From positions 8,432,501 through 8,494,500 of the forward strand of contig WPIO01000002.1 of NCBI GenBank assembly GCA_009760855.2: 62,000 bases of DNA, given 5' to 3'. The position numbers and the translations under genes were made by a program. The notes under the pieces are model-generated. The model had not been told where the DNA came from. It did no database searches and saw only the letters and a list, made by a program, of their open reading frames with translations. Source of the stretch: Cristatella mucedo. Taxonomy: Eukaryota; Bryozoa; Phylactolaemata; Cristatellidae. Of this stretch, positions 44,598-56,700 are shown piece by piece. The first letter of the stretch is position 1, and every line of letters begins with the position of its first letter.

Positions 44598-44757
44598 AGC
44601 TGTTTTAGCAGTCTCATTTATATTAGGTGATGAAGAGCGACAGTGGCTAGCGCTTCGGTTTTCGGTGGGTGATAAAGAATTGTCTGCTGCAGGACTCGAA
44701 CCAACGGCCTGTGTTACGAAGTGCGAGCATCTTAACCGTTGGCTAAGACCCGGCCCG
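44598..44757 (-). mobile_element. tRNA-derived SINE, family B (best copy)
   Basis: Minus strand: GGGTCTTAGCCAACGGTTAA (A box), GTTGGTTCGAGTCCTGCAGC (B box), AGACAATTCTTTATCACCCA, then a body ending near GTCGCTCTTCATCACC. It does not carry the LINE-like tail of family A. Confidence 0.7.
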
Positions 44758-45959
44758 CGTCTCGCTGATGAGGCCGGCCGTGACGGCGGCGAAGGCGGTG
44801 GCGGTGGCGGAGGCTGCCCGTCAAACGCCGGCGGCATTCGACGCACTCGGACGCCATTAACGCTCTACCGACGAGAGCGCCGCGGGGCAGCCGCTGTCGA
44901 GACGGTGCGTCGCGTTCGTCTGCACCGAGGGCCGCTGGACATCGGAAGGGAGCGGGCCGCGAAGCGGCAGCGGCAGCAGCAGCGAAGACCGCCGGCCACG
45001 GCGGCGGCCAGTCCGACTGCGGCGCGAAGAACAATACCAATCAACAGTTGCCCGCGATAAACAGGTAGTCGCACAGTGTTGTTCCAGCTGCATCTGGATG
45101 ACGCGGACGCGGCGCAGCGGGAGAGCGCGCAACTTGATACGGCGACGGCATAGGCCTCGAGCCGGAAAGAACGCTCGGCGCACTCTCTGCATCTCGAGGC
45201 GCGAAAAAGGATTCGCCCGGCGAGAAGGCGGACGCGCAGGCGGTAACGACGACTGCCGAGCGGTAGCCGGCGGGTGCGCCAGCCGCGGCGTTTCAGTCAC
45301 TCGCTCGCCCCGCGGGGAATGCGGCTGCGGCGGTGGCGGCCGCCGCCGCCGCCGCGTCACGTCCTGGTACTCGGAGGGCAGGAGACACTGAAAACCTCTC
45401 TGTCTCCAGGCATGATTAACCAAATTGAGAAAGAAATTGGCTCATAATTGAACCAGCGTGTAGACGAATTACTATTTCTGAGGTTCGGACACGAGAAGGG
45501 CAGGCTTCGAATGCTAAGAAAGCTCGCGAAACTAAGCGGCAAAATTGAATTGAGATGTCCATCAAAAGCGAACTGCAGGGCTAGCTCGGGGGGAAAGAAT
45601 GAGGTCTTTGCCGAGCTCTACCGAGTAGCCATATTTAGTATTTTACGTAGGTACTGCCGCGCGACTCCAACGAATCGCGAACTCTCGCGTCAAACCGAAG
45701 GCACACCGTGCAGCGGTGGCGGCGGCGGCGACGGCGGCGGCGACGGCGGCGGCTCAGGCGCGGCGCTAACGGCGGCTCGAGCGCTAGCTAGCCGCACGCC
45801 GCACGTCGGCGCCGGAGGACTGGCGGCCAGGCGCATACGCAGTGCGAGCGTGCGCGTCGCCTCGGCGCGCGAGGCAGACGAGCGGAACGAAAGGCGCGAA
45901 ACACCGACGATCAAAAGACGGCTGCCTGAAAAAAGCGGGTGACGAACGTGACCTCAAAT

Positions 45960-46065
45960 TCTAGTCGTACCTCTGGGTCGTAGCCCGCTGTTGAGGTGCT
46001 CGCTCTGAACAACCCAGGTCGGGGGTATCGTGTTCCGGTGAAGACAACCTTTGCTGCCACCTGCA
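45960..46065 (+). mobile_element. Degenerate family B SINE
   Basis: GTCGTAGCCCGCTGTTGAGG, AACCCAGGTCGGGGGTATCG and GAAGACAACCTTTGCTGCCA follow the same order as family B. The B box is mutated. Confidence 0.4.
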
Positions 46066-46704
46066 AACGCAGCGGTGGCCGCCGACGCTCTTCTGTCACT
46101 ATATAAATGAGGCAATGGGATCAGTTTAAATTTATTTATTATTCATCTTATTATTTCATTCTATTTATTATAATTGCTACAAAATTAGGTTAGGCCTTGC
46201 AAGGAGACTGCTCGCGAGTATGACATCGCCCAACTTTCAGAATGTAAATACGCTTTTACTAGGGAGGCGTCGTCCAAGACCACTGCGGTAACTTCCGGCT
46301 TGCTTATGCACAATCAAGGCGCAGAACCACCAGACACCGCACGAGTAAGCTCTGCCAAATTTCTTAGAACTAGTAAAGCAGCTCTCGTACTGCAAAAAGC
46401 TAATACTGACTGCCAACTTCCAATAATGCTTAATAGCTACAAGGAGGCCATATGAACACTTGTTGAGGGCAGCTGGACTGTGTTTGTATTGCGAAGGGAC
46501 ATCGATATCGTAGCTGGGGGCCACCGGAAACCCAGAGCAAGCCTTGGTGAGGTAGTGCAGGCTCGGCGATTAGACCGGAAGTAAAGAATCGATGGGTGCA
46601 AAGTATAAGGACTACATGCAACGAGGTTTCTCTTATGCCACGAAAACAAAAGTGCAAACTGAGACACAAACGCACGCACGCATGCACGCACGCAAATGGA
46701 TAGT

Positions 46705-46840
46705 TGGTGAAGTTGCTTGCTCCGACCAAGGTCTGGCCGAGGTCGTGGGCTCGAGCCCCGAGGCATATGCGAGGCACCTGGAAAGAGATTAAGTTCTCGT
46801 GGGGCGCTGTACAAGTGAACTATCATTACTATTATTATAG
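46705..46840 (+). mobile_element. tRNA-derived SINE, family A
   Basis: GACCAAGGTCTGGCCGAGGT, CGTGGGCTCGAGCCCCGAGG, then AAAGAGATTAAGTTCTCGTG and an ATTACTATTATTAT tail. It is the only plus-strand family A copy in the window, with a clear LINE-type end. Confidence 0.82.
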
Positions 46841-47229
46841 GCGAAAAGGCTCGAGTAGTCAAAATCTTGAAAGCGGCGCAGTCAGCAGCTAGTGCAATTA
46901 CGCGCCGCGTTCGACTTTCGAAGGCCACAGGCTGTTCGACGGGTCCAAAAGAGCGCGAGTGCGCACGACGACGCATTCACCGACGACGACCCGACTGCAT
47001 CCGCCTCAGCGCGTCGTCGGGCGCTGGGGCGGCAGCTTTTGGTTGACCCCTCTTGGGTCGACCGACGCGTCGCTGAAGCATCTGGCGACGCAGCTTTCGT
47101 CGGCGCAGCTTCCCGCCGTTTTGTCGTCGCGCAGCGCGCGGCCGCACGAACCGTGAAGGAAACGAACGCCCGAGCGCCGACCGAAGGCGCAGGCGCGCGG
47201 CGAACGCTCGGCGGCCGTGATTAGCGGAC

Positions 47230-48708
47230 GAGCCGAGCGGAGCCGAGCGGAGCCGAGCGGAGCCGAGCGGAGCCGAGCGGAGCCGAGCGGAGCCGAGCGG
47301 AGCCGAGCGGAGCCGAGCGGAGCCGAGCGGAGCCGAGCGGAGCCGAGCGGAGCCGAGCGGAGCGAGCGGAGCCGAGCGGAGCCGAGCGGAGCCGAGCGGA
47401 GCCGAGCGGAGCCGAGCGGAGCCGAGCGGAGCCGAGCGGAGCCGAGCGGAGCCGAGCGGAGCCGAGCGGAGCCGAGCGGAGCCGAGCGGAGCCGAGCGGA
47501 GCCGAGCGGAGCCGAGCGGAGCCGAGCGGAGCCGAGCGGAGCCGAGCGGAGCCGAGCGGAGCCGAGCGGAGCCGAGCGGAGCCGAGCGGAGCCGAGCGGA
47601 GCCGAGCGGAGCCGAGCGGAGCCGAGCGGAGCCGAGCGGAGCCGAGCGGAGCCGAGCGGAGCCGAGCGGAGCCGAGCGGAGCCGAGCGGAGCCGAGCGGA
47701 GCCGAGCGGAGCCGAGCGGAGCCGAGCGGAGCCGAGCGGAGCCGAGCGGAGCCGAGCGGAGCCGAGCGGAGGAGCCGAGCGGAGCCGAGCGGAGCCGAGC
47801 GGAGCCGAGCGGAGCGGAGCCGAGCGGAGCCGAGCGGAGCCGAGCGGAGCCGAGCGGAGCCGAGCGGAGCCGAGCGGAGCCGAGCGGAGCCGAGCGGAGC
47901 CGAGCGGAGCCGAGCGGAGCCGAGCGGAGCCGAGCGGAGCCGAGCGGAGCCGAGCGGAGCCGAGCGGAGCCGAGCGGAGCCGAGCGGAGCCGAGCGGAGC
48001 CGAGCGGAGCCGAGCGGAGCCGAGCCGAGCCGAGCGGAGCCGAGCGGAGCCGAGCGGAGCCGAGCGGAGCCGAGCGGAGCCGAGCGGAGCCGAGCGGAGC
48101 CGAGCCGAGCGGAGCCGAGCGGAGCCGAGCGGAGCCGAGCGGAGCCGAGCGGAGCCGAGCGGAGCCCGAGCCGAGCCGAGCCGAGCCGAGCCGAGCGGAG
48201 CCGAGCGGAGCCGAGCGGAGCCGAGCGGAGCCGAGCGGAGCCGAGCGGAGCCGAGCGGAGCCGAGCCGAGCCGAGCCGAGCCGAGCCGAGCCGAGCCGAG
48301 CCGAGCCGAGCCGAGCCGAGCCGAGCCGAGCCGAGCCGAGCCGAGCCGAGCCGAGCCGAGCCGAGCCGAGCCGAGCCGAGCCGAGCCGAGCCGAGCCGAG
48401 CCGAGCCGAGCCGAGCCGAGCCGAGCCGAGCCGAGCCGAGCCGAGCCGAGCCGAGCCGAGCCGAGCCGAGCCGAGCCGAGCCGAGCCGAGCCGAGCCGAG
48501 CCGAGCCGAGCCGAGCCGAGCCGAGCCGAGCCGAGCCGAGCCGAGCCGAGCCGAGCCGAGCCGAGCCGAGCCGAGCCGAGCCGAGCCGAGCCGAGCCGAG
48601 CCGAGCCGAGCCGAGCCGAGCCGAGCCGAGCCGAGCCGAGCCGAGCCGAGCCGAGCCGAGCCGAGCCGAGCCGAGCCGAGCCGAGCCGAGCCGAGCCGAG
48701 CCGAGCGA
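47230..48708. repeat. Decamer/pentamer satellite array (GCCGAGCGGA and GAGCC)
   Basis: From 47230 to about 48260 the array is mainly GCCGAGCGGA decamers with a few phase slips (for example near 47362, 47771, 47812, 48022, 48104 and 48165). From about 48260 to 48706 it is an essentially pure GAGCC pentamer. The decamer equals two pentamers that differ at one base. GCGGACGAG occurs at both edges (47224-47232 and 48711-48719). Since the period keeps all frames free of stops, open frames of about 500 and 620 codons on the two strands are artefacts. Confidence 0.97.
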
Positions 48709-48719
48709 GCGCGGACGAG

Positions 48720-50680
48720 TGAGTGCGAGCTTCGAGACGACGCTTCCGGCCAGCAGACGCTTCGAGCCGGGCGCGCCGCTGCCGTCGTCGATTGTCGCCG
48801 CCGCCGCGGACGGTCGCGCCGGTGACGCGGCGCGCCGTCCGCGGCTCCGGCGCGCGCGAGCTGGTCACCTGGCGGATGCGTGCTGCTGGCAGTGTGCAGG
48901 CTTGTCAGCCAGAAACTTGAAACACGTGTCCTGAATTAAGCAGTTTGTCACGAGATTACCTGCGTGCCAGTGTCGGTTACAAGAATATTTTCTCGACCTC
49001 GACGCACCCACTTCGCGGGTCGCTCGCGGGGGCGCCGCGCGCGCGCGCGCCGCAGCGCGGCGCGGCGTGGCCGATCCTCGCAGAGACGGCAGGCCGCGCT
49101 CCGCGGCGCAGCGCTACGCCGGGTCCCGCGGTGCCTCGGCCAGCTGCTCGGCGCCAGCTTTCCGACTCTCGGCGGCCGGGTGCGATCGAGCGGTGGTGCC
49201 TTCAGGCCCGCCCACCGCCCCGCCCCCCTCATCGCCGCTCTTCCCTCGCATCGAGTACTCGATCGTATAGGCACTTTTCTTGCGCCTCGCACTTGCGTTC
49301 GGGCAGAGCGTCACAGACGGAGCGAGAGGACGGAGCGAGAGGACGGAGCCGACGGACGGAGCTGACGCGGCGATCACCAGCGATCCGCTCGTCGCTTCGC
49401 TAGAGCGGCGCCCCGAGCGGCGGGAACGCCGCTCGGGGCGCGCCCCGGCGTGTGCGAAGGGGTGCCGTCGTCAGGTGCGAGCGTGCACTGGCCCAATATG
49501 CTGGCCTCTACGCTGTCTGCCTTTGTTGAGCAGGCAAGAAAGCAGCAGCGGTGCTCTTTTCTTTCCTTTTCGCTTCCTTATTTTAAAGGACCGCGTCCCA
49601 TCCATGCAAAATGCCCCCACTACTCAATGCTTCGCAGCACCTTCCTCACCCAGGCTGGCGTTTTCCTCGTCCAAGGTTTCGGACGTTGTCGCGTTTTCGC
49701 CGGTGCCTCGGTGGTCTGAAAGTTAGTGAGCGGACAGTAAGAGAGCGTACAATCAGAGGCCAGACAGTCACGGAGTGGACAATAAGAGAGCGGACAGTAA
49801 GAAAGAGCAGGCCGTAAGTAAGCGGTAAGCGGCTTGGCCGACGGAGCCCAGACGCGCAGCTTCAGAAGCCATCCGTGCTGCATCCTGCTGCATAGCTCGA
49901 TTTAAGAGACCTACAATTGAGGAACGGGTGGCGCCGTCCCACGCTAGACCGTTGCATTACTTAATTCAGCCGAAATCCTCGCGTGGCTGCCGAATCGATC
50001 CAAGTCGTTCAGCGGCTCCCACGCTAACGGCAACAAGCACTGACATGGGCACACAATTCCATTTTTGCTCTTCTACGACCATTCGAACTGTAGCCGCCGC
50101 AGCAGCAGCCGACCGAGCCGACGGCGTAACCGAGGCTAACCAAGCGCGCGCCCAATTAAGATAAGCTCTTTCAGATTAGGAGTGCAATATTTGGCAGAGT
50201 CAGCCGAGCGGGTCGCGCGTGCGCGGGGGGGGGGGGGCGGGTCTGCGTTTCTGGAAGCACGCCGTGGCCGATGCTTTTATGGCGCGATAGGAGATAGCGG
50301 CACGGCTGCACGATAACCGTTGAGCTATCTAGAGATTCTTGCGGACTTCGCGGTCGCCTTATGGTAAGCTTAAGTATCGGATTGGTCAGAAACTGCACTC
50401 ATTTAAGCGAAGGACTGGACGTGTACTGCGTACGTGTACGTATCCATAAGGAATCCGTCACGATGTCTTTAAAAGGACAACTATAAAACTGCACCGTGGT
50501 CGTGCGTCTTTGCCAGCGCCCGTCCAAACTGCACTGCGTCCTGTAGCGGTGACGAGCAACCGGCGGCATATGCTCCCGCTCCCACGAACGGACTAAGAGG
50601 GCTGCATAAATGTCGCTAAGCTAAAAGAAACGCTTGAACAGAGAATAATGTCAGAAAACGAGCTAGAGATAGAGAAAGCA
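48720..50680. other. CpG-rich intergenic DNA, no gene recognised
   Basis: Extremely CpG-rich to 49.5 kb, with alternating GC near 49033-49052, imperfect 15-17-bp repeats at 49729-49805 (GAGCGGACAGTAAGA variants) and a G-run at 50226-50237. Confidence 0.45.
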
Positions 50681-50683
50681 AGA

Positions 50684-50765
50684 TGGAGAGAGAGAGAGAG
50701 AGAGAGAGCAAAGAATGAAGCAGATAATGGAGATGAGAGAGAGAGGGTGAGAGAGAGAGAGGGGG

Positions 50766-50833
<68 letters not shown>

Positions 50834-50883
50834 TGAGAGAAAGGGGGTGATAGAGAGAGAGAGAGAGCGTGAGAGAAAGGGGG

Positions 50884-50947
<64 letters not shown>

Positions 50948-50956
50948 AGAGAGAGG
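50684..50956. repeat. (GA)n block with 36-bp internal period
   Basis: GA repeats interrupted by GCGTGAGAGAAAGGGGGTGA, which starts at 50831 and again at 50867, and by a related GAGGGGGTGATA near 50758. Confidence 0.92.
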
Positions 50957-51439
50957 CAGATAGATGAAAAGTTCACTTGCTGGACACTTCGTGCGATCGC
51001 CTCGCATCTGACCCAATCGCGCCTCTCTTAAGAAATAGGTGTGGGTCCCCGCCGGACACCTCCGCCGATGGCGACCTGTGCTGTGTGATACACGAGCACC
51101 TACTAGATTCTTTCTGTCAGAGTCGTCGCTCGGGAGCAGCAATGGCCGACCAATTTCGCCCCTTTGGAGTGGAAGGCGGGGGCGCGGCTCCGTTCGCTCC
51201 GCCGCCTCCGCTTTTCGCCACGCCGCTGGGCTAATCGTAGGGGGCCAATTGCGCTATCGCAGCCCAGGATGCGCTCGCACGACGCCTCGAGCTGACGACG
51301 CGAGCTCGAGCGCGCTGCCCTGCACTAGCCCGCGTCTTGCCGAGCTTCGCGCTAGCGCTTCGCGCCCGCGCTCGCGAGGCACCCGACTTTGACGCCATGC
51401 TCATACGGTACTCTTCCGTTGAGCTCTGGCATATTCCTC

Positions 51440-51443
<4 letters not shown>

Positions 51444-51535
<92 letters not shown>

Positions 51536-51545
51536 TCTCTCTCCC
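51444..51545. repeat. (CT)n microsatellite
   Basis: Near-pure CT tract of about 45 units. Confidence 0.95.
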
Positions 51546-52316
51546 ATACACGCTCGGGTAACGTGCTGCAATGAAGTCACGCTGTCAGCGTGCGTGCGAT
51601 CGCTGCGGACGTCGTCGATGGATCGGCTGCTGCCGCTGCTGCAAAGGGCACGTACTAGCCGGGCTAGCCACGGCCAGTGCTGTGCGCTTGAAAGGGAGCA
51701 CAGCGGGTCGCCGCCTAGGAGAGCAGGTGCAAGCTAGGCTGTGCGGGAGCGCTCTGCCGTCCGCTCTATGACGCTCGCTGCTTGTCCACCGTTTTGGAAG
51801 CGCTCTGCGCGCCGGCCGGCTTCGAGTAACGAAACGAGCACCGGGCCCGCAGGCGTTGCGAGCGCCCTGCGGCTACGCACTCAATTGGCGCTGGCCGCTC
51901 CACCTCCTCCCCCTAACCGGCGCTCAGCGTGATGTCGTCTGCGGGCGCAGACGTGACGTCGGCGGCCACGCGCAAAATCGCGTCTGACGTGAGCGCGAGA
52001 CGGTGCGCCCGAGTCTCTCTGAGCTCAATGGCAGCGTGAATATCTCGAGATCTGCGCCCACCGGGCTGCGATGCGCATTCCACCGTCTGTATATCGCGAC
52101 TTGTCAGGGCCGAACCCGAGACACTCTCGGTATTCGACTCCAGCTGAGGTCGACGCCCTACCTAGCCCGCTGAATTTTTGTGATTTGGCCTCGCCCATTG
52201 CAGCCAGTTCTCTGCCTTTGAAGGTTATCATCAACACCCGTCCGCCGGTGCTGCCATGCCGCCAGCCGTGATTTATTGTAGTAGTCCTAGAGACTAAGAG
52301 TAAGAGCAAGAGCAAG

Positions 52317-52317
52317 A

Positions 52318-52373
<56 letters not shown>

Positions 52374-52387
52374 GAGAGAAAGAGAGT
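52317..52387. repeat. (GA)n microsatellite
   Basis: GA tract preceded by GAGTAAGAGCAAGAGCAAGA, suggesting expansion from a hexamer-like purine sequence. Confidence 0.9.
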
Positions 52388-52389
52388 CT

Positions 52390-53320
52390 ATAACCCTCGA
52401 CTCTTTCCTTACCATGTTCTGAGCGCTCCGGAACATGTTCTCATGTAGTAGCACGGCTATAGCAGTCTTTAAAGAAAAAATAGGTCAACCCGATGTGCCT
52501 ACTGCTAAATGGCACGCAGATGGATTTCACTGCTCTCCATCATTGGTCTCAATGCAAGGCTGACCTTTGACTTGCTGGGTTGATCTATGGCTTCGTAAGG
52601 ATGATAAGAGCGCATCGAAGCAGCTTCCGTGATGCCAATAACCGCGAGGCATGGTCTGCACACCTGCCGCTTATGACAGAACAGAGGAAAGTTTCATTTT
52701 TATTCAGTGGCACCGCGGCTCGCCTCTATGGGCTCATCGATGCGAGGAGCATTGCAAGGCTTGCTCGCAATCTAGCGTGCGAAATAAGTCTTTCAAGCTT
52801 CTTCCTGGTGTTTTTGCTGCACGCGTCTTTTCTGATTGGCTCTTCGCCTTTTTCTGTCGGAGCTGCGAGTGCCGCACTGCGAGTGCAGCTCTCGAAGCGC
52901 TTCTGTTCGCTTTGTAAAAGAACTAACTTACCTGATGGCTGTTACAGTACTACCTGCTCCAACTCGGAAAGCTCTCCGAGAGCTGTCACAGACGCGTGAA
53001 AGAGAGGTCAGTATATGAGTCTGATGTGGTAGGGAATGCCCCAAAAACATTTAAGAGAGAAAAAGACCTTTTGGACTTGTTTAGTGTTGCATCGTCGCTC
53101 AATCCTTAGCCACTCTTAGACTCGCTCCGCTGAGCGCCTGCAGCAGCTACTCTTTGGCGATAGGAGAGACGAATGGTGAAACTTCAGTAGTTGACACTCG
53201 GAGGACGACCCTATGCCCTCCTGAGCCTCCAAGCGCCTCCCTCGCCAGCTTCTTCATCGGCGAAGCCCAGCGAATTGCCACGGCGTGCCATCCCATTCCT
53301 GCGCCCATCCAGATCAAAGC
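52390..53320. other. Intergenic, no gene recognised
   Basis: Mixed composition. The open frame at 52580-52999 has no recognisable domain. Confidence 0.4.
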
Positions 53321-53324
53321 AATG

Positions 53325-53355
<31 letters not shown>

Positions 53356-53516
53356 CGCCGCCGCCGCCGCCGATGACAACGACGCCGCCGCCGCCGACGA
53401 CGCCGCCGTCGCCGACGACGCCGCCGCCGCCGATGACGCCGCCGCCGCCGATGACGCCGCCGCCGCCGCCGCCGCCGACGACGCCGCCGCCGCCGACGAC
53501 GCCGCCGCCGACGACG
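53325..53516. repeat. (CCG)n trinucleotide array with ACG/ATG interruptions
   Basis: CCG repeats with regularly spaced GACG and GATG interruptions. Frames across it encode Pro, Ala/Asp or Arg homopolymers and on the other strand Gly/Val, all consistent with a simple repeat. A (CG)n tract follows at about 53698-53723. Confidence 0.95.
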
Positions 53517-53729
53517 CGTTTCACCTCGCACTCCGTCGAACCCGCCGGAAGCGCCATCTCCACCGGACGCGGCTGCCGCGCGAGCGAAGGGCGGGCGCGC
53601 GGACCCGACGCTCCATCTAGGTTACGTCCGCCGACGCGTCTCGCCGTCGTCGTTGCGGGTGGTCGGGCCGAGGTGGTCGTGCGAGCCGCTCGCCCGAGCG
53701 CGCGCGCGCGCGCGCGCGCGCAGGCGGCT

Positions 53730-56700
53730 CGAGGCGTGGGCGCTCGGCGCTGCCGCAGAGCGCCGAGCTGCTGGCGTAGTCGTTTCGCTATCGGTTCCAG
53801 CTCCGCAGCGGCGGCGGCGGCGGCGGCGGTCGTCCGCGTTCGACTCCCAGAGAAACTTCGGCCCGTCGAACTACCGAGGCCGCGTGAAGCGACGTGGCGG
53901 TCGGCCGCCGCTGCCTCGGATGGCGAGCGGCAGTTGTCGGCTCTCGTTCAGCTCGAGGTCAGCGCGTTCGATACGCAATACTATCGGCGGAGCTAGACTG
54001 TCGGCCGTCGGATTTGGGTCGCTAATTGATAGCCTTGATGCGCACGATAGCTTTGAAAAGAAGGAGTTCTAGATCCTTATCTCGTGCACTGTGCAAACGA
54101 CCTCGAACGCGAGATACTGAGCAGAGTCGTGTTAAGTGAGTCAATCTTCGCCGCGATTTATTTCGTCGTATGAGGAAGTTCTTTTGCGGCTATCGACTGG
54201 GCTGCGGTGCGAGGGCCGCTCATCGGTCGCAGCTTGCAGCTTGGAAATTGCAGACGACGTCGTAGACGCTTTCTCTCGGCGGCCTCCGACTGTCAATCGA
54301 TGCTTTCGTTGCCTGCTCAAAGTATTTTAACTCGGCTGCTGAGATATCAGTCTGATTTACCTGGTGCTGTAGCATCAACGTGCCACAGGTATAGTAAACC
54401 GTTAAGAGGAATAGAGTTCGCCATTTCGCCGTCGGCCTTTGACCGGACGACCGACGACATCGGAGGCTAAAGCTGCGTTTGCAGCTGCGACCGTTCGGAC
54501 TCGGTACACCTCGTCATCCGTTTTTGCTGGTGGGCGACAGGGGACCGGTGGCTGACGAGAAAGATCAGAATCCGAGTCGCGAATTAGCTCGGTTCGAAGA
54601 ATTAGCCGGGCTGCTATTACAGTCTACTTCTTAGCGGTAAATCGGAGACTAATGAGGGAACCGACCAATCAGGAACAGACCCAAACAAGCAACATGGATG
54701 CCGCCTTCACAGACGCGTTGCGAAGGGAGACCAATCTGTTGTATTGCTCGAGTTCGAAATACAGGGATTTATTCATACAGAAAGGTGCCTGTAGATTGAT
54801 GGTAGCTAAGTTTCTTATCACTTCTATGCGTATTGAGGCAGCAGCAGACACCTCGTGTCCGTAGATAGCCACTGCTCAATTTCCATTTGCCGCGGAATGT
54901 CAAACTTTGCGACTTCCGCGCGCTAGCCTCGACTCCGACCTGTACACACTTTGTGCGAATGTGGTTCGACGCTAGATGGCACTCGAGACAAGTTCTCACG
55001 AGTCTCGAGTCCACGCTTTCGCCGGCGTAAGCGCAACTTAAGCAGTTCAAACGGCTCGTCCCGCCATTGAGGGACAGCGGTAGGAAATAGGCTAGCCGAG
55101 AAAAGACTTCCGACCATCATTCTCTTGGATACGTGTCAAGTGCGTGCGGTAGGAACGAGGAGGTTACAATGTCGCCCGAGTAAACTAGCGGCTGCGATTC
55201 GCAGGGTAAACCTAATTCAGCCGCGTGGCGTCGGGGCTCGGGGTGGCGGCGGCTGTAGCTGATTGTCTTCGTTAGCTATTGCAGTCGCTCAGGCCCCTGC
55301 GCTGGCACGCAGACAGCTGCTTCGGCGAGCAGAGCCGTGCAGGTCGCACGAACGCCTCGCGGCTCTGCTGCGCTCTGCCGCAGCTGCGGCGGCGGCGCAG
55401 CAGCTGCTGATAAGGGACAGTTCGCCGATCCGGCTCGTTATGCTGACGACGTCCTAGCCGTTAGAACGATGCGCTGCGACGAGCTCCGCTAAGTTGCCGG
55501 AGACCACGCAGTTCCGCTGTAGGCAAGGGAGTCCCGCGCGCGTGCGCGCGCGCGCGACACGCGATCCGTACGATGCGTGCGCGCGCGCGCGTTTTCAGAT
55601 AGCGGAGCACTCCCCCCCCCAAGCGACCTTCAAGTGCTGTTACTCAGCTACGTCGGCGCTCTTCGGCGCGCACGCGCATGCCTTGTCGTCGTGCCACGCG
55701 ATGGCTGGGGCCATCCGCCAGCAGTCGTCACCGCATCCGCCACCGATGACGCGCCGGAGGCCGGCCGAGCCTGGCCCGCCTTCTCCGGCCCCAGTCCTCG
55801 AACTACCAGCAAGATCCGCAAGTCTTCCGCCGTCAGGGCCCGGTCCGCACTGCCCCGACCGGCATCGGCGCGTGTTTTCAATTACACAATGTCGTGAATG
55901 ACATATTTACTTTTGGTTTGCGTAAATTTGTTTGAAAATATGCCAACTAAACGCGAATTGTCAATTACCGCTCGAATTTCTCATGAATATAAGAGCGCGT
56001 AATTATTATCGTGTGTCCTCAATTTGGTGCGGTTTACGACGTCTAATTGGCTTAGCGCCTAGCCGCCGAGGAGCTCCCGAGAAGCATCGATGCATTGTGT
56101 ATATTTACTCCGGACATTAGCACCTTTCTCCAATAAACGTCGAGATAACGAGATATCTCGACATCCGCGCAAAGTGGAGCAGCACGCGGTCGACCGGCGG
56201 GCCAGCTCGCTCGGCGCAAGCACGCGCTTCGCGGTCGTTCGTCGGCTGCTCGGGGGCGCGGTCGGCCGCGGAGACGCTCGCGAGAGAGCTGCTGTGCGGT
56301 TTTGAGCCGCCGAGCGGACGCTCGTCTGCGGCTCAGACGCGGCGTACCGCAACGCGCGGTGAGACTTTAGCGGACCGCAAATGAACCTCGGTCGGCGCGT
56401 GGAGTGCATCGGGTTCGTCGCCCGAAACGCTCCGTCAGTCGCCGCGACGGTCAACCGTGCCGGCGATTTACAACCGTCGCTCTAGAACCTCAGATTGGGG
56501 CCTGGGGTCTTCGCGGCGGGGGGGGGGGGCAATTCAGTTATTAAATCGGTCCGCGATCGGTCGTAAATGGCCGAAGCAGCCCGGCGGCACGACTGCGACC
56601 GCGGAGCGCCGCTAGTCCGTCAGAAGCAGTAAAGGCAGCCAGCTCAGCCTAGTCCCCTCCAGTCTACGCCGAGAGCGAGCCGCCGCCGGGCCAGCGGCAC

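Noticed and set aside
50265-50345. Possible tRNA-like sequence on the minus strand (TAGCTCAACGGTTATCGTGC)
   Set aside because: The A-box-like stretch has no matching B box or cloverleaf pairing that I can draw; too weak to call a tRNA or SINE.
50977-51234. Short frame with a good ATG (MADQFRPFGVEGGGAAPF)
   Set aside because: Only about 30 codons after the ATG before a stop, and no in-frame donor site found; could not be supported as an exon.
53154-53996. 280-codon proline-rich frame
   Set aside because: Its central part is the (CCG)n array and the flanks show no homology that I recognise.
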